Shown here: piece by piece, positions 26,141 to 34,861 of the stretch
Layout of the letters: each line of letters starts with the position of its first letter
Position numbering within the stretch: position 1 is the first letter of the stretch
Assembly (NCBI GenBank): GCA_015654675.1
Contig: JAATGM010000005.1
Coordinates: 62,001 to 126,000 of the forward strand
Length of the DNA stretch: 64,000 bases
Origin: Planctomycetota bacterium
Lineage (GTDB): Bacteria; Planctomycetota; Phycisphaerae; UBA1845; UTPLA1
Direction: 5' to 3'
The notes under the pieces: model-generated
What the model was told of the DNA's origin: nothing
What the model saw: the letters and a program-made list of their open reading frames with translations, nothing else
Databases searched by the model: none
Position numbers and translations under genes: made by a program

Positions 26141-27081
26141 TACTTGCCTCTCGGAATGAACCCCGGGATGCCGGTCTCTACAACAGCATTGAACCTGACC
26201 CGCATCGTAATTCCCTCGGTGATCTCCGACATCGCGTCTTCTGGAATGGCCGAGACGTCAAAGTTCTCTTTGATGCGATCGGGAGTCTTCGAAGTGGTCA
26301 GGAGCGCCGTCCCGCGCTGGATTGCCCAGGCGAGTAAGACCTGTGCAGAGGTCTTGTTGACTCGCCGGGCGATAGTGGTGATGACCGGGTCATCCAGCAA
26401 CTTTGGCACACTGCTATGCCCGAGTGCTGCGAATGCTTGCAACACGATGCCATTCGATTTGCAATAGTTCAAAAGTTCCCATTCAGGCAGGTACGGATGC
26501 GACTCGACGTGAACGACCGCCGGCTTGATTCTCGCCGCCTCAACGATTCCCTTCACCTGTTCCAGACTGACGTCGGACAAACCGATCGCCTTGCACTTGC
26601 CTTCGTCTACCAAGGCCTCCAGCGCCCTCCATGTATCAAGCAACGTCGCCGCTTTGTCATAGATCACCTTGCCGTTTGCATCTCTTGGGTCTTGCTCTTC
26701 TCCGGGCTGGAAGGCAAAGGGGGTGTGGATGAGATAAAGATCGATGAAGTCGAGTCGAAGTTTCTTGAGACTCGCCTCGAAAGCGGGTTTGACGCGTTCG
26801 GGACGGTGATTGTTATTCCAGAGCTTTGTGACGACCACCACGTCCTCCCGCTTAATCTTTCCTTCCTTGAACACTTCCTGCATCGCTTCTCCGACCTCGT
26901 TTTCAGTTCGGTAGCGTTCCGAAGTGTCGAGCAGACGAAAGCCCGCTTCCAGGGCCGCCTTGGTAGCGACTCTGGTCGCAACGGGATCGGGAATGAGTGT
27001 GCCAAAGCCGAGTGCGGGAATGGCAACCGAGCCGTTGTTGAGGGGGAACTTCGTGTAGCGAAGGGTGTCTAGGTTTGCCAT
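26140..27081 (-). CDS. Aldo/keto reductase
   Basis: NADPH-dependent carbonyl reductase of the AKR superfamily, 313 residues. The catalytic tetrad is visible: D in FRLLDTSERY, Y in the same segment, K in VVTKLW and H in YLIHTPF. AKRs of this type (2,5-diketo-gluconate reductase-like) reduce aldehydes and ketones including methylglyoxal. It overlaps the mug stop and the hydrolase start, so it belongs to the middle of the operon. The exact substrate is unknown. Confidence 0.94.
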   Translation of the reverse strand: MANLDTLRYTKFPLNNGSVAIPALGFGTLIPDPVATRVATKAALEAGFRLLDTSERYRTENEVGEAMQEVFKEGKIKREDVVVVTKLWNNNHRPERVKPAFEASLKKLRLDFIDLYLIHTPFAFQPGEEQDPRDANGKVIYDKAATLLDTWRALEALVDEGKCKAIGLSDVSLEQVKGIVEAARIKPAVVHVESHPYLPEWELLNYCKSNGIVLQAFAALGHSSVPKLLDDPVITTIARRVNKTSAQVLLAWAIQRGTALLTTSKTPDRIKENFDVSAIPEDAMSEITEGITMRVRFNAVVETGIPGFIPRGK

Positions 27082-27683
27082 TATTTCATTCCTTCATCAA
27101 TTCTGCGGCGTTCGTGTTGCGCAATGGCCCAGACTCGAAGGGCTCCAAAGAGTTGCGCGAGGGTCGCGGGCAGGTAGTGGGCATTAAGGCCGCTGGGGTT
27201 GGGGAGGACCCAGGCGTGGCTGCCTCCAAAGAGGTCTCTTTGAAGTCCAACGCGGGCGTCTTTGACGCCGGAGACGACGCGGTAGGGGTGGATGCCGACG
27301 AAGGCGACGACCGTCGGGCGCCAGCGTTTGACTTTGGCCTGGAGCCGCCGGCCGCCGGCGCGAAGTTCGTCGTCCGTGAGTTCATCGGCGCGGGCGGTGG
27401 CGCGTTCCACGATGTTGGTAATGCCGAAATGGAGATCGAGAAGGAGTAATCCTTCGAAGGGTGAAAAGAGGCGCGGAGTAAAGCCACCGGCGTGGAGCGC
27501 GGGCCAGAACCGATTACCGGGGCGGCCAAAGTGGCGTCCGATGGCGGCGGTATAGAGGCCGGGATTGATGCCGGCGAAGAGGACGATGAGGTTCTTGGCG
27601 ATGAGATCCGGGAGGGGCTTATTGTGCGCGGCGAGGATCTGGGCTTTGGTGGGTTTCCATGGAGTGGGCAGAGTCCGAGTCAT
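27081..27683 (-). CDS. mug: G/U mismatch-specific uracil-DNA glycosylase
   Basis: A 200-residue Mug/TDG-family DNA repair glycosylase that removes uracil or ethenocytosine opposite guanine. The active-site segment GINPGLYTAAIG holds the key asparagine and the second motif is PNPSGLNAHY. This is slightly longer than E. coli Mug. The ATG at 27683 follows the SDR stop by two bases; a GTG at 27692 is also possible. Finding a DNA repair enzyme inside a carbonyl-metabolism operon is unusual; ethenocytosine arises from lipid aldehydes, which may be the link (inference). Confidence 0.92.
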   Translation of the reverse strand: MTRTLPTPWKPTKAQILAAHNKPLPDLIAKNLIVLFAGINPGLYTAAIGRHFGRPGNRFWPALHAGGFTPRLFSPFEGLLLLDLHFGITNIVERATARADELTDDELRAGGRRLQAKVKRWRPTVVAFVGIHPYRVVSGVKDARVGLQRDLFGGSHAWVLPNPSGLNAHYLPATLAQLFGALRVWAIAQHERRRIDEGMK

Positions 27684-27685
27684 CT

Positions 27686-28414
27686 TCACCACCGGCCGAA
27701 GTGCGCGCCGCCATCCACTGACAGGATGTCACCGGTGACCGTGGCGGCGTTGGTCAGATACATGACCGCGTCGGTGATGTCCTTGACCGTCGATGGCCGG
27801 CCCATCGGCGACAGACTCTCCATCTCGTCCTTTGGTGTGTCGCGATGCATTGGCGTGAGGACAACGCCCGGCGCGACGGCGTTCACGCGAATGCCGTCTT
27901 TCGCGTACTCCATCGCAAGATGCTGCGTAATTGTTTCAAGGCCGCCTTTGGTAAACATTGGCACCGCCGCCGTCACGCCCCGGATCGGATTGCGAGCAAG
28001 GGCCGCTGTGATCGTGACGATGCTCCCGCCGGTCTTCTGCGCAAGCATCTGCTTGATGACCATCTGGGTGAGATAGAAGAAGCCCTCGACGTTCGTCGAG
28101 ACGAGCGACTTGAAGTCCTCGGCCGTGTAATCGGTAAATGGCTTGGTGAAGAAGATACCGGCGTTATTGACCAGTGCGTCGATCGACTTGAAGCGAGAGA
28201 GCGCGGTCTCGACGACGTAAGCGGCGATTGCCGGATCGCCGATATGGCCGTCCACCAGAGCGACGTGGTCGGAAGCTGCGATCTCCGTGGATTGAGTCAT
28301 CTGCCGGGAATTGGCAACGACGTTGAATCCGCGCTCGGCAAACGCCTTCACGAGTCCCGCTCCGATCCCCTGCGAAGCGCCGGTCACGATGGCCGTCTTC
28401 TGCGGGACGCCCAT
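27686..28414 (-). CDS. SDR-family oxidoreductase with substituted catalytic residues
   Basis: A 242-residue short-chain dehydrogenase fold with the nucleotide-binding TGASQGIG, the NNAG motif and a final GDILSVDGG. The usual Ser-Tyr-Lys set is incomplete. K156 is present (PMFTKGG), but the position four before it is P152 instead of tyrosine, and the serine region reads TITAALARNP. N108 (STNVEG) is kept. Either a different catalytic arrangement is used or the protein is not a normal dehydrogenase. It lies 57 bases after the NTF2-like gene and 2 bases before mug. Confidence 0.88.
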   Translation of the reverse strand: MGVPQKTAIVTGASQGIGAGLVKAFAERGFNVVANSRQMTQSTEIAASDHVALVDGHIGDPAIAAYVVETALSRFKSIDALVNNAGIFFTKPFTDYTAEDFKSLVSTNVEGFFYLTQMVIKQMLAQKTGGSIVTITAALARNPIRGVTAAVPMFTKGGLETITQHLAMEYAKDGIRVNAVAPGVVLTPMHRDTPKDEMESLSPMGRPSTVKDITDAVMYLTNAATVTGDILSVDGGAHFGRW

Positions 28415-28471
28415 GGATGTCTCCTGAATGAAAAAAGCCGCTCACGGATCTAGAGCAGACGCATCATGCCG

Positions 28472-28843
28472 TTAATGCGCACCATCGTAGAAGAACTGCT
28501 CTCGCGTGATCTTGTCGTTCTTGACTGTGTAGAGCCCGACCTCTTCGAGGGTGAGACGCTCGCCGGTGGATTTGCGGGTGATGTCCAGGGTGAAATAGAC
28601 GGCAAACTGGCCCTCGGAATCGGTGCCGCCGCAGAAAAACGGGCCGCGTACCTTCTCGCCGTGGAATGTGTTGACCTCGACCCACCGCTTGGATTTATCG
28701 ATTACGGGTCGCTTGCCGGCCGTCTCTTTGCCGTCGCCTTCGACGGAAACTATGTCGGGCGCGTACATCGTCTCCATCACGTCGAAGTTCTTGCCCTGGC
28801 TGCACAATTCCACAAACTGGCCGGCGAGGGTTTTCACGCTCAT
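28472..28843 (-). CDS. NTF2/SnoaL-like small protein
   Basis: A 123-residue protein of the SnoaL/nuclear transport factor 2-like fold: an N-terminal helix pair (LAGQFVELCSQGKNFDVMETMYAPDIVS), then a curved beta-sheet (VRGPFFCGG, FAVYFTLDITRKSTG). Members bind or isomerise small molecules; I cannot tell which. A strong ribosome-binding site (AAGGAG) precedes the ATG. It is the first gene of the operon that runs to 25,148. Confidence 0.85.
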   Translation of the reverse strand: MSVKTLAGQFVELCSQGKNFDVMETMYAPDIVSVEGDGKETAGKRPVIDKSKRWVEVNTFHGEKVRGPFFCGGTDSEGQFAVYFTLDITRKSTGERLTLEEVGLYTVKNDKITREQFFYDGAH

Positions 28844-28874
28844 GAAGTTCTCCTTCTAAAGAAAGCGATTCGTT

Positions 28875-28886
28875 GCGGATATCCGC
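28875..28886. promoter_or_regulatory. 12-bp perfect palindrome upstream of the five-gene operon
   Basis: GCGGATATCCGC lies 32 bases upstream of the first gene of the - strand operon, between it and selC. The position suits an operator for a dimeric regulator. No regulator gene lies in the operon. Confidence 0.4.
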
Positions 28887-28993
28887 TTTTGATCTAATGC
28901 GATGCATTCGCGCCCAACCGCGCTGGGCGACTCGCGAGATCGTAGGTCGCTTGTGGGAACTCTGACAGCCGCATCATTTCTTTGGAAAACCCA

Positions 28994-29088
28994 CGGGAGC
29001 GGATGGGAATCGAACCCACCAGAAGCCGCGTAGCGACTCCTCAACGGCTTTGAAGACCGCGGGACCCACCAGGAATCCGGACGCTCCC
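28994..29088 (-). tRNA. selC: Selenocysteine tRNA, anticodon TCA
   Basis: On the - strand the sequence begins GGGAGCGT and ends ATCCGCTCCCG. It has a 6-bp D stem (GGATTC/GGGTCC), an anticodon loop CTTCAAA with anticodon TCA, a long variable arm (about 29025-29040) and a T arm TGGGTTCGATTCCCA. The long acceptor and D stems with the long extra arm are diagnostic of tRNA-Sec. CCA is not encoded. It implies that this organism inserts selenocysteine at UGA, though selA, selB and selD are outside the window. Confidence 0.96.
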
Positions 29089-29237
29089 AGGTCGGCCTGC
29101 CTCGCCATTATCGCAAGCCGGCACACCTGCATCTCACCCGAACGCACCGCCCGCCACAACCCACCCGCGTGGGACGCATTCCTCTACGCAGCTATACTGG
29201 CGGCGAATGAGTCTCGCCCGTTCGGAGTCGCCGCCCA

Positions 29238-30269
29238 TTGCTTCGTGATGCCCGTCGATGGCTGACCGCTCACGCCGCGTCGGCCGCCCTCCGCGCCGCT
29301 CCGCTCGCTCCCGCCTGGTCCATCCGCGCGGCCCAGAAGTCCCTCGCGGCCTTGGGGCCGATCGCGCCCGTTTTGGCCCGAACCGTTGCCGCCAATATGA
29401 AGGCCGTCGGCCTCTACAGTCCCGAAGCGCACCGCGACTACTTCGTCCGCGTGGCAGAGCACCTTGCCGCCGCCATCCACATCTTCCGCCACGTTCCGCC
29501 CGACGCCGCAGCAACCGGCACAATGGCCGCCCCTCTCGCCTGCATCGTCCACGAGCAAATCCAACTCGACGGCTCCATTGACCTTCTCCGCCATGCCGTC
29601 GCCGCCGGGCGCGGCGCAATCATCGTCGGCTGCCATATCACAAACTTTCTTCTCATCCTCGCCCGGCTAAACGAAGACATCCCCCTCACCGTCTATCTAC
29701 GCCATTCGCACGACCCGCGCCGCAACGTCGCGAAGGAGCGCTGGTGCCGCGCCACCGGCCTGCAATTCATCGCCGAACCGGCAAGCTCCACCGACCCCAC
29801 GCGCCGCGCCGCCGCAATGGCCGAAGCCCTCCAGTCCGGCCGAGTGCTGGTCATTACTCCGGATCTGCCGCAAAAGGACGCCAACGGAATTCCTGTCAAC
29901 TTCATCGATCGCCGCATCTGGCTCCCGAACGGCCCGGCCGCGCTCTCCCTGCTCACTGGCGCGCCGCTCGTCGCCGCCGTCGCCCGCCCAGCCGGCCGCG
30001 CGACCGTGCTCGTCCTCGAAGGCCCGAACAGCGCCGATGTCACCGCCAAATCGCGCGGTTGGCGCCAGGCCGCGATCGCCGAGCGCATGCAATGGTTCGC
30101 CGACCGCTTCGCCCACTATCTCCGCGCCCATCCGTCGCTCTGGTTCCTCTGGGGCGATAACCGCTGGACCCGCGTTTTCAGTGGAGACCCGCGCTTTTCC
30201 CAACCCGCAACAGCCGCCCAGGGCTCCGCGCCCGAAACCGCAAACATCAATATCGCCGGGGCCATCTAA
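29238..30269 (+). CDS. LpxL/HtrB-like lysophospholipid acyltransferase family protein
   Basis: A 343-residue protein like the lauroyl/myristoyl acyltransferases that finish lipid A. The block GRGAIIVGCHITNFLL corresponds to the HX4(D/E) active site, but the acidic residue five after H133 is leucine (L138). Later blocks (LVITPDLPQ, FIDRRIWLPNGPAALSLLTGAPLV, HPSLWFLWGDNRWT) fit the family. It may be a variant enzyme acting on another lipid or may be inactive. Translation begins at TTG with GGAG 10 bases upstream. It leads a three-gene operon. Confidence 0.85.
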   Translation: MLRDARRWLTAHAASAALRAAPLAPAWSIRAAQKSLAALGPIAPVLARTVAANMKAVGLYSPEAHRDYFVRVAEHLAAAIHIFRHVPPDAAATGTMAAPLACIVHEQIQLDGSIDLLRHAVAAGRGAIIVGCHITNFLLILARLNEDIPLTVYLRHSHDPRRNVAKERWCRATGLQFIAEPASSTDPTRRAAAMAEALQSGRVLVITPDLPQKDANGIPVNFIDRRIWLPNGPAALSLLTGAPLVAAVARPAGRATVLVLEGPNSADVTAKSRGWRQAAIAERMQWFADRFAHYLRAHPSLWFLWGDNRWTRVFSGDPRFSQPATAAQGSAPETANINIAGAI

Positions 30270-30272
30270 CTC

Positions 30273-31067
30273 ATGCTCGCCCTCGGCCTCCTGCTCCTCG
30301 TCCCCGCCCTGATGTGGACCGGCCAGTCCATCATGCTCAAATGCGCCGGCCAGCCCATCCGCTGGCGAATCAGTTCCAGCGGCCTCTCCAAGCGGCTCAA
30401 GAGCATCAACCGAATCATCACCAACGGCTCGCTTGCCGCCGTCCTCGTCGCATACCCCCTCCTCAAGGGCGAAAACTTCCTCGGCTATTACGCCCGGCTC
30501 TTCCCGCTCGGCCGCGCGCCGCTCCAAGCCCTGCACGGCTTCGCCGCCGTCGCCATCTACCTCGCGCTGCTCTACCTCGGCTGGATGCTCACCGACAACA
30601 TCCGATTCAGCATCCGCCACCGGCCGGCCGACATCGCCGCCAGACTGGCAGTCATTCCCTTCTCGGCCATCCTCGGCTCAACCATCGAAGAGTTGATGTT
30701 CCGCGCCGTCGTCCTCGCCAGTCTTCTCGATTCGTTCTCAACGCCCGTCGCCGTCATCATGGGCGCGATAATCTTCGCCGCCGCCCACTACGTCCGCCGC
30801 GTAAAACGCTACTGGACATTCCCCGGCCACATCGCCCTCGGCCTGCTCCTATGTGTCTGCTTTGCCTGCACGCGCACCCTCTGGCTCCCGCTCGGCGTCC
30901 ACGCCGGCGGCATCTTCATGATCATGGGCGCCCGACCGCTGATGCGCTACGTCGGTCCACCCTGGCTCGTCGGCGCGAGCATCTTCCCCTACGCCGGAAT
31001 CGCAGGGATCGCCGGCCTCTCAACGCTCACCATAAATCTCTGGATGCTGTATCGGGTTGCCTCATGA
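30273..31067 (+). CDS. CPBP-family intramembrane metalloprotease (CAAX protease-like)
   Basis: A 264-residue membrane protein with about seven helices. The CPBP motifs are present: EExxxR (IEELMFRA), FxxxH (FAAAHYVRR) and a late histidine (GVHAGG). Bacterial members often act in peptide maturation, immunity or membrane-protein cleavage. It starts 3 bases after the acyltransferase gene and overlaps the next gene by 4 bases, so it is probably functionally linked to both. Confidence 0.86.
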   Translation: MLALGLLLLVPALMWTGQSIMLKCAGQPIRWRISSSGLSKRLKSINRIITNGSLAAVLVAYPLLKGENFLGYYARLFPLGRAPLQALHGFAAVAIYLALLYLGWMLTDNIRFSIRHRPADIAARLAVIPFSAILGSTIEELMFRAVVLASLLDSFSTPVAVIMGAIIFAAAHYVRRVKRYWTFPGHIALGLLLCVCFACTRTLWLPLGVHAGGIFMIMGARPLMRYVGPPWLVGASIFPYAGIAGIAGLSTLTINLWMLYRVAS

Positions 31068-31501
31068 CGACATCGTTCGATCCCAAACTCACCGCCGTCG
31101 TGTTCGAACCTCAACGCCCGCAGCCCGAGATTGATCAGTTCGTCGAACGAAACGCCCTGGCCGCCGCGAAGCGCTACACAATCCACAAACTCGACGATCT
31201 CAACTCAGCCATTGCCGAAGGCCGTTATTCGGCGGTGGTCTTCCCCGCAATCGGCGTCGCCATCCGTGGAATCTGGGACGGCGATATCAACTTTCCCCAA
31301 TGGCGGGCGAGAAGCGTTGCAATTCACTTCGTCACGCCCGCTCCCGCCACCGCCGATCAGTATCTCGCGCTCATGGCCGAGGAGTGGCGCGAATGGAATG
31401 GCACCCGCCACCAACGCAACGCCATCGCCGGCGCAATTCTCAGCGTGTTCCTGCTCGCCGCCGCCTTCCTGATCAACTGGTTTTGCGCAACCAAGCACTA
31501 A
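31064..31501 (+). CDS. Tail-anchored protein of unknown function
   Basis: A 145-residue protein with a soluble N-terminal part (about 1-115) and one C-terminal membrane helix (AIAGAILSVFLLAAAFLINWF). The soluble part contains YSAVVFPAIGVAIRGIWDGDIN, resembling a small Rossmann-like or sugar-binding domain, and FPQWRARSVAIHFVTP. I do not recognise it. Its start overlaps the CPBP stop (ATGA), pointing to a coupled function at the membrane. An open frame that runs back across the CPBP gene is a shadow. Confidence 0.75.
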   Translation: MTTSFDPKLTAVVFEPQRPQPEIDQFVERNALAAAKRYTIHKLDDLNSAIAEGRYSAVVFPAIGVAIRGIWDGDINFPQWRARSVAIHFVTPAPATADQYLALMAEEWREWNGTRHQRNAIAGAILSVFLLAAAFLINWFCATKH

Positions 31502-32379
31502 GAGCACCGCGGCTCCATTGGATGCCCGCGAAAAAACTCCCAGATCACGGCCGTCGCATCCAACCGATCCGTCGACGGCCCCGCGATCCGCTCGCTCAGC
31601 ACCCCATCGCCCCCCGGCCACACATGCCCCGCCCCATCCACCATGTAAAACAAAACTTCCGCATCCCCACCCCGATACTTCCGCACGCTAACGCCGCCCA
31701 CTTGCGACACCACTTCACCGCCACTCGCACAGCCATTCGCCGTCGCCCACAGCTCTGGCCAAGTCCGCACAGCCGGCTTCTCATCCGTCCCACCCCACGG
31801 ATCACGAACAACCCCACCTGCTACCGGATTCAACGGATCAGCCGACCCCGCGACATAGATCAAAGGCACCGGCCTCGTCAGCACAAACCGCGCAATCGTC
31901 AACGGTCCCGCCACGACGGCAATCGCGGCCACACGATCCGCCAGTTCAATCCCCAACCGAAACGCCATCGACCCGCCGTTGGAAAATCCTGCGACAAAAA
32001 CCCGCTGCGAGTCAACGCGATGCTGGCCGGCAACCTCTTCCAGGACCGCCCGAACGAACCCAACATCATCCACATTCTGCCGTCCCGCAAACCCCCGCCC
32101 AGATCCATCGTTCCAAATCGGCGGATTCGTCAAAAACCGCGCCGGACGATCCGCATCGCGCCGAATCGCCTCCGGATAAACCGCGATAAACCCTTCGCGA
32201 TCCGCCAAAGTGCTTAGCCGGGTCGCCCGCGCCGCGATCTCCGCCGTACCACCCGCCCCATGCAACATGAAAACAACCGGCCAAGGCCGCGATCCGTCAT
32301 ATTGCTGCGGCACATGCAGTAGATATCGCCGCCGCAACCCGGCGTGCTCAACCACCACTTCTCGCCCAGCCCGCGACAT
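31498..32379 (-). CDS. PHB depolymerase-like esterase (LpqC family)
   Basis: A 293-residue alpha/beta hydrolase like the polyhydroxybutyrate depolymerase and feruloyl esterase group (LpqC). The oxyanion motif is FMLHGAGGTAE, the nucleophile elbow is AGFSNGGSMA (Gly-Phe-Ser-Asn-Gly), and the late aspartate and histidine lie in VAGSADPLNP and DGAGHVWPGG. There is no clear signal peptide from the ATG chosen. Its stop overlaps the convergent gene by 4 bases. Confidence 0.9.
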   Translation of the reverse strand: MSRAGREVVVEHAGLRRRYLLHVPQQYDGSRPWPVVFMLHGAGGTAEIAARATRLSTLADREGFIAVYPEAIRRDADRPARFLTNPPIWNDGSGRGFAGRQNVDDVGFVRAVLEEVAGQHRVDSQRVFVAGFSNGGSMAFRLGIELADRVAAIAVVAGPLTIARFVLTRPVPLIYVAGSADPLNPVAGGVVRDPWGGTDEKPAVRTWPELWATANGCASGGEVVSQVGGVSVRKYRGGDAEVLFYMVDGAGHVWPGGDGVLSERIAGPSTDRLDATAVIWEFFRGHPMEPRCS

Positions 32380-32441
32380 ATCGCTCGTCTATCCTCGCCG
32401 AAGCTGTCCCGCCATAATATCCCCGCCGAAAGGAGACCACC

Positions 32442-33221
32442 GTGAAGATTCGATCCGCCCTGATCATCTGCCTCTGCGCCGCCGCCACCGCACAGGCCAA
32501 GGTCGTCACCAAGACCATCGAATACAAGGATGGCGAAACCGCGCTCAAGGGCTACCTCGCCTGGGACGACGCCCTCAAGGGCAAAAGCCCCGGCATCCTG
32601 ATCGTGCACGAGTTCTGGGGACTCAACGACCACGCCCGCAAGCAGGCCGACCGACTCGCCGAGCTCGGCTACGTCGCCTTCGCGCTGGACATGTACGGCG
32701 ACGGCATGGCCACCGACGACCCCCACAAAGCCGGCGAAATGGCCGGCCGCTTCCGCCAGGATAAGAAGCTATTGATCGCCCGCGCCAAGGCCGGCCTCAA
32801 CGTGCTCCTCAAAAACGAAAACGTGAACAGCAGCAAGATCGCCGCAATCGGCTACTGCTTCGGCGGCTCGACGGTCCTCCAGCTCGCCCTCTCAGGCGCC
32901 GACCTGGCCGGCGTCGTCAGCTTCCACGGCGGCCTCGGCGGCATCCAATACGAGCCGGGCACGAAAGTCACCGCCAAAATCCTCGTCCTGCATGGCGCCG
33001 ACGACCCCATGATCCCCGCCGACCAGATCACCGCCTTCCAGGACACACTGCGAAAAGCCAACGCCGATTGGGAGATGAACTACTACGGCAACGCCGTCCA
33101 CAGCTTCACCAACGAATCCGCCGCCAAGGCCAACATCAAGGGCGTCGCCTATCACAAACCCACCGCCGAGCGCTCATGGCAGGCGATGCGAGACTTCTTC
33201 GCAGAGATATTCGGGAGCTGA
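32442..33221 (+). CDS. Exported dienelactone hydrolase family protein
   Basis: A 259-residue alpha/beta hydrolase with a signal peptide ending near AQAK (residues 1-19). Diagnostic features are HEFWGLND, the cysteine nucleophile in GYCFGGS, and the late aspartate and histidine (LHGADDPMIP, VHSFTNE). Family members cleave dienelactone or other small esters; the exported form suggests a broad esterase. It is divergent from the LpqC-like gene. Confidence 0.9.
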   Translation: MKIRSALIICLCAAATAQAKVVTKTIEYKDGETALKGYLAWDDALKGKSPGILIVHEFWGLNDHARKQADRLAELGYVAFALDMYGDGMATDDPHKAGEMAGRFRQDKKLLIARAKAGLNVLLKNENVNSSKIAAIGYCFGGSTVLQLALSGADLAGVVSFHGGLGGIQYEPGTKVTAKILVLHGADDPMIPADQITAFQDTLRKANADWEMNYYGNAVHSFTNESAAKANIKGVAYHKPTAERSWQAMRDFFAEIFGS

Positions 33222-33251
33222 GTGCGTCTGACCCAGCCATGCGACTGAGCG

Positions 33252-34505
33252 ATGTCCACGGAAATCGAACACGATTTATCGCCGTTGTTGCCGCCCCTGC
33301 GCCGGTTTCAATCGACGCTCGCGCTGGAGGCATCGGCTGAATTCCGCCAAATCGCACCGCGCATTGGGCGTGTGCTAGATGCGATCGTTTCCTACGACGA
33401 TGCTGCGACACAAGCTGTCGCGACAGATCAGCGATCTTTCCGCGCCGTCGCCTGGAACGTCGAACGCGGCATCCATCTCAACGCCATCATCCACACCCTT
33501 CAAACCCATCCCGATCTCCGCAGCGCCGACCTCTACTTCCTCACCGAACTCGACTTTGGTATGGCCCGCTCCGCCAACCGCGACATCCCCGGCGAAATCG
33601 CCCGAGCGCTCAATCTGAACGGCGCATTCGCCCCCTGCTACCTCAACCTCGATCGCGGCAGCGGCCTCGAGCAACTCGCGGCCGCCGAAAACACCTACGG
33701 CATCCACGGCAACGCCCTCTTCTCGCGCTGGCCCCTCCGCGACGCCGCCACCGTCCGCCTCCGCAACGGCAAAGACAAAATGCGCGGCAAGGAAAAACGC
33801 ATCGGCTCGCAAGTCGCCGTCCTCGCCACCGTCGACCTTCCCACCGGCCCGCTCCGCTGCGCCAGCGTCCACTTGGATGCTCACTCTTCGCGCACCCACC
33901 GCCGCAACCAGCTCCGCGAAGTCCTCGACGCCCTCGACAAAGTCCGCCCCATGCCCGCCCTCATCGGCGGCGACTTCAACACCAGCACCCACAACACCAA
34001 CCGCGCCGTCTGGGCCATCATCGGCTTCTGGGTCCGCGTCGCCATGGGCGTGCGCCGCGTCCTCACGAAGCACTACCCCTACCCCGAGCGGTTTTTCGAG
34101 CTGCCTCTCTTTCGCATGCTCGAACGCCGCGGATACGACTTCCGCTCGCTCAACGAACTCGGCGCAACAACCCTCGATCACCGCATCCTCAGCGAAAAGG
34201 ACCGCAGCAATCTAAAAGACTGGCTCCCCGAGTGGTGCCTCGCACACGTCGAACGCGAGTTGAAACCCTTCAACAACACCGCCTCGCTCAAGCTCGACTG
34301 GTTCGCCGGCCGCGGCCTCCAACCGTCTCGCTCGCCCGAAGCAGCTCCCCCAGCCGTCATCCGCGGAATCCAGCAAGACGGCCGCCGCCTCTCCGATCAC
34401 GACCCCATCGTGCTCGATTTCGAATTGTCGTCCCCCGTCCCCTCCACCAGCGCCGGCCCGATGTCCGCGACCACTTCCCGCTCGCCCGTCCTCGCGACGA
34501 GATGA
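33252..34505 (+). CDS. Endonuclease/exonuclease/phosphatase family protein
   Basis: A 417-residue protein of the metal-dependent EEP fold (DNase I, exonuclease III, sphingomyelinase, inositol phosphatase). Active-site blocks are AWNVERG, LYFLTELD, HLDAHSS, GGDFNTS and LSDHDPIVLDF. It has a long N-terminal part before the domain and an insertion near 270-320. Substrate cannot be told. It starts 30 bases after the dienelactone hydrolase gene, and its 3' end overlaps the convergent small gene by about 109 bases. Confidence 0.86.
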   Translation: MSTEIEHDLSPLLPPLRRFQSTLALEASAEFRQIAPRIGRVLDAIVSYDDAATQAVATDQRSFRAVAWNVERGIHLNAIIHTLQTHPDLRSADLYFLTELDFGMARSANRDIPGEIARALNLNGAFAPCYLNLDRGSGLEQLAAAENTYGIHGNALFSRWPLRDAATVRLRNGKDKMRGKEKRIGSQVAVLATVDLPTGPLRCASVHLDAHSSRTHRRNQLREVLDALDKVRPMPALIGGDFNTSTHNTNRAVWAIIGFWVRVAMGVRRVLTKHYPYPERFFELPLFRMLERRGYDFRSLNELGATTLDHRILSEKDRSNLKDWLPEWCLAHVERELKPFNNTASLKLDWFAGRGLQPSRSPEAAPPAVIRGIQQDGRRLSDHDPIVLDFELSSPVPSTSAGPMSATTSRSPVLATR

Positions 34506-34858
34506 CGCATCCACACCCCGCCGCGCCCGGAGCCCGGCGACCGCACATGAAACCAAAGCTCGATCGCCGCGTTCGTCGCAGCCCGACGCGTCACATGCAC
34601 GGTCATTTCGTGATAACCCCCGTCGTCATCGGCAAGAAACTCATCCGCCAGCCGGCAAAACGAATCCAGAAACGCGTCGATCGCCACCCGCCGATACCCG
34701 CGTTCGTCTTCCCCCGCACAGGCCACGAGCTCGATCGCATCCTCGGGCGAAACCACAGCCAGCGCGTTCAATAACTCGGTCAGCGCCTCACGATGCAGCG
34801 CGGTCGAGTGCTCCATCGAGAATTCAACTCGCTCGGGATCAAATTGCTCAGTCGCCAC
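34397..34858 (-). CDS. Conserved small protein of unknown function
   Basis: A 153-residue acidic protein with no signal or membrane helix. It starts 3 bases after asnB, so it is the last gene of a GT4-asnB operon. The last 36 codons overlap the convergent EEP gene. I do not recognise a family; regions such as AIDAFLDSFCRLADEFLADDDGGY and AAIELWFHVRSPG look folded rather than random. Confidence 0.6.
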   Translation of the reverse strand: MATEQFDPERVEFSMEHSTALHREALTELLNALAVVSPEDAIELVACAGEDERGYRRVAIDAFLDSFCRLADEFLADDDGGYHEMTVHVTRRAATNAAIELWFHVRSPGSGRGGVWMRHLVARTGEREVVADIGPALVEGTGDDNSKSSTMGS

Positions 34859-34861
34859 CCG

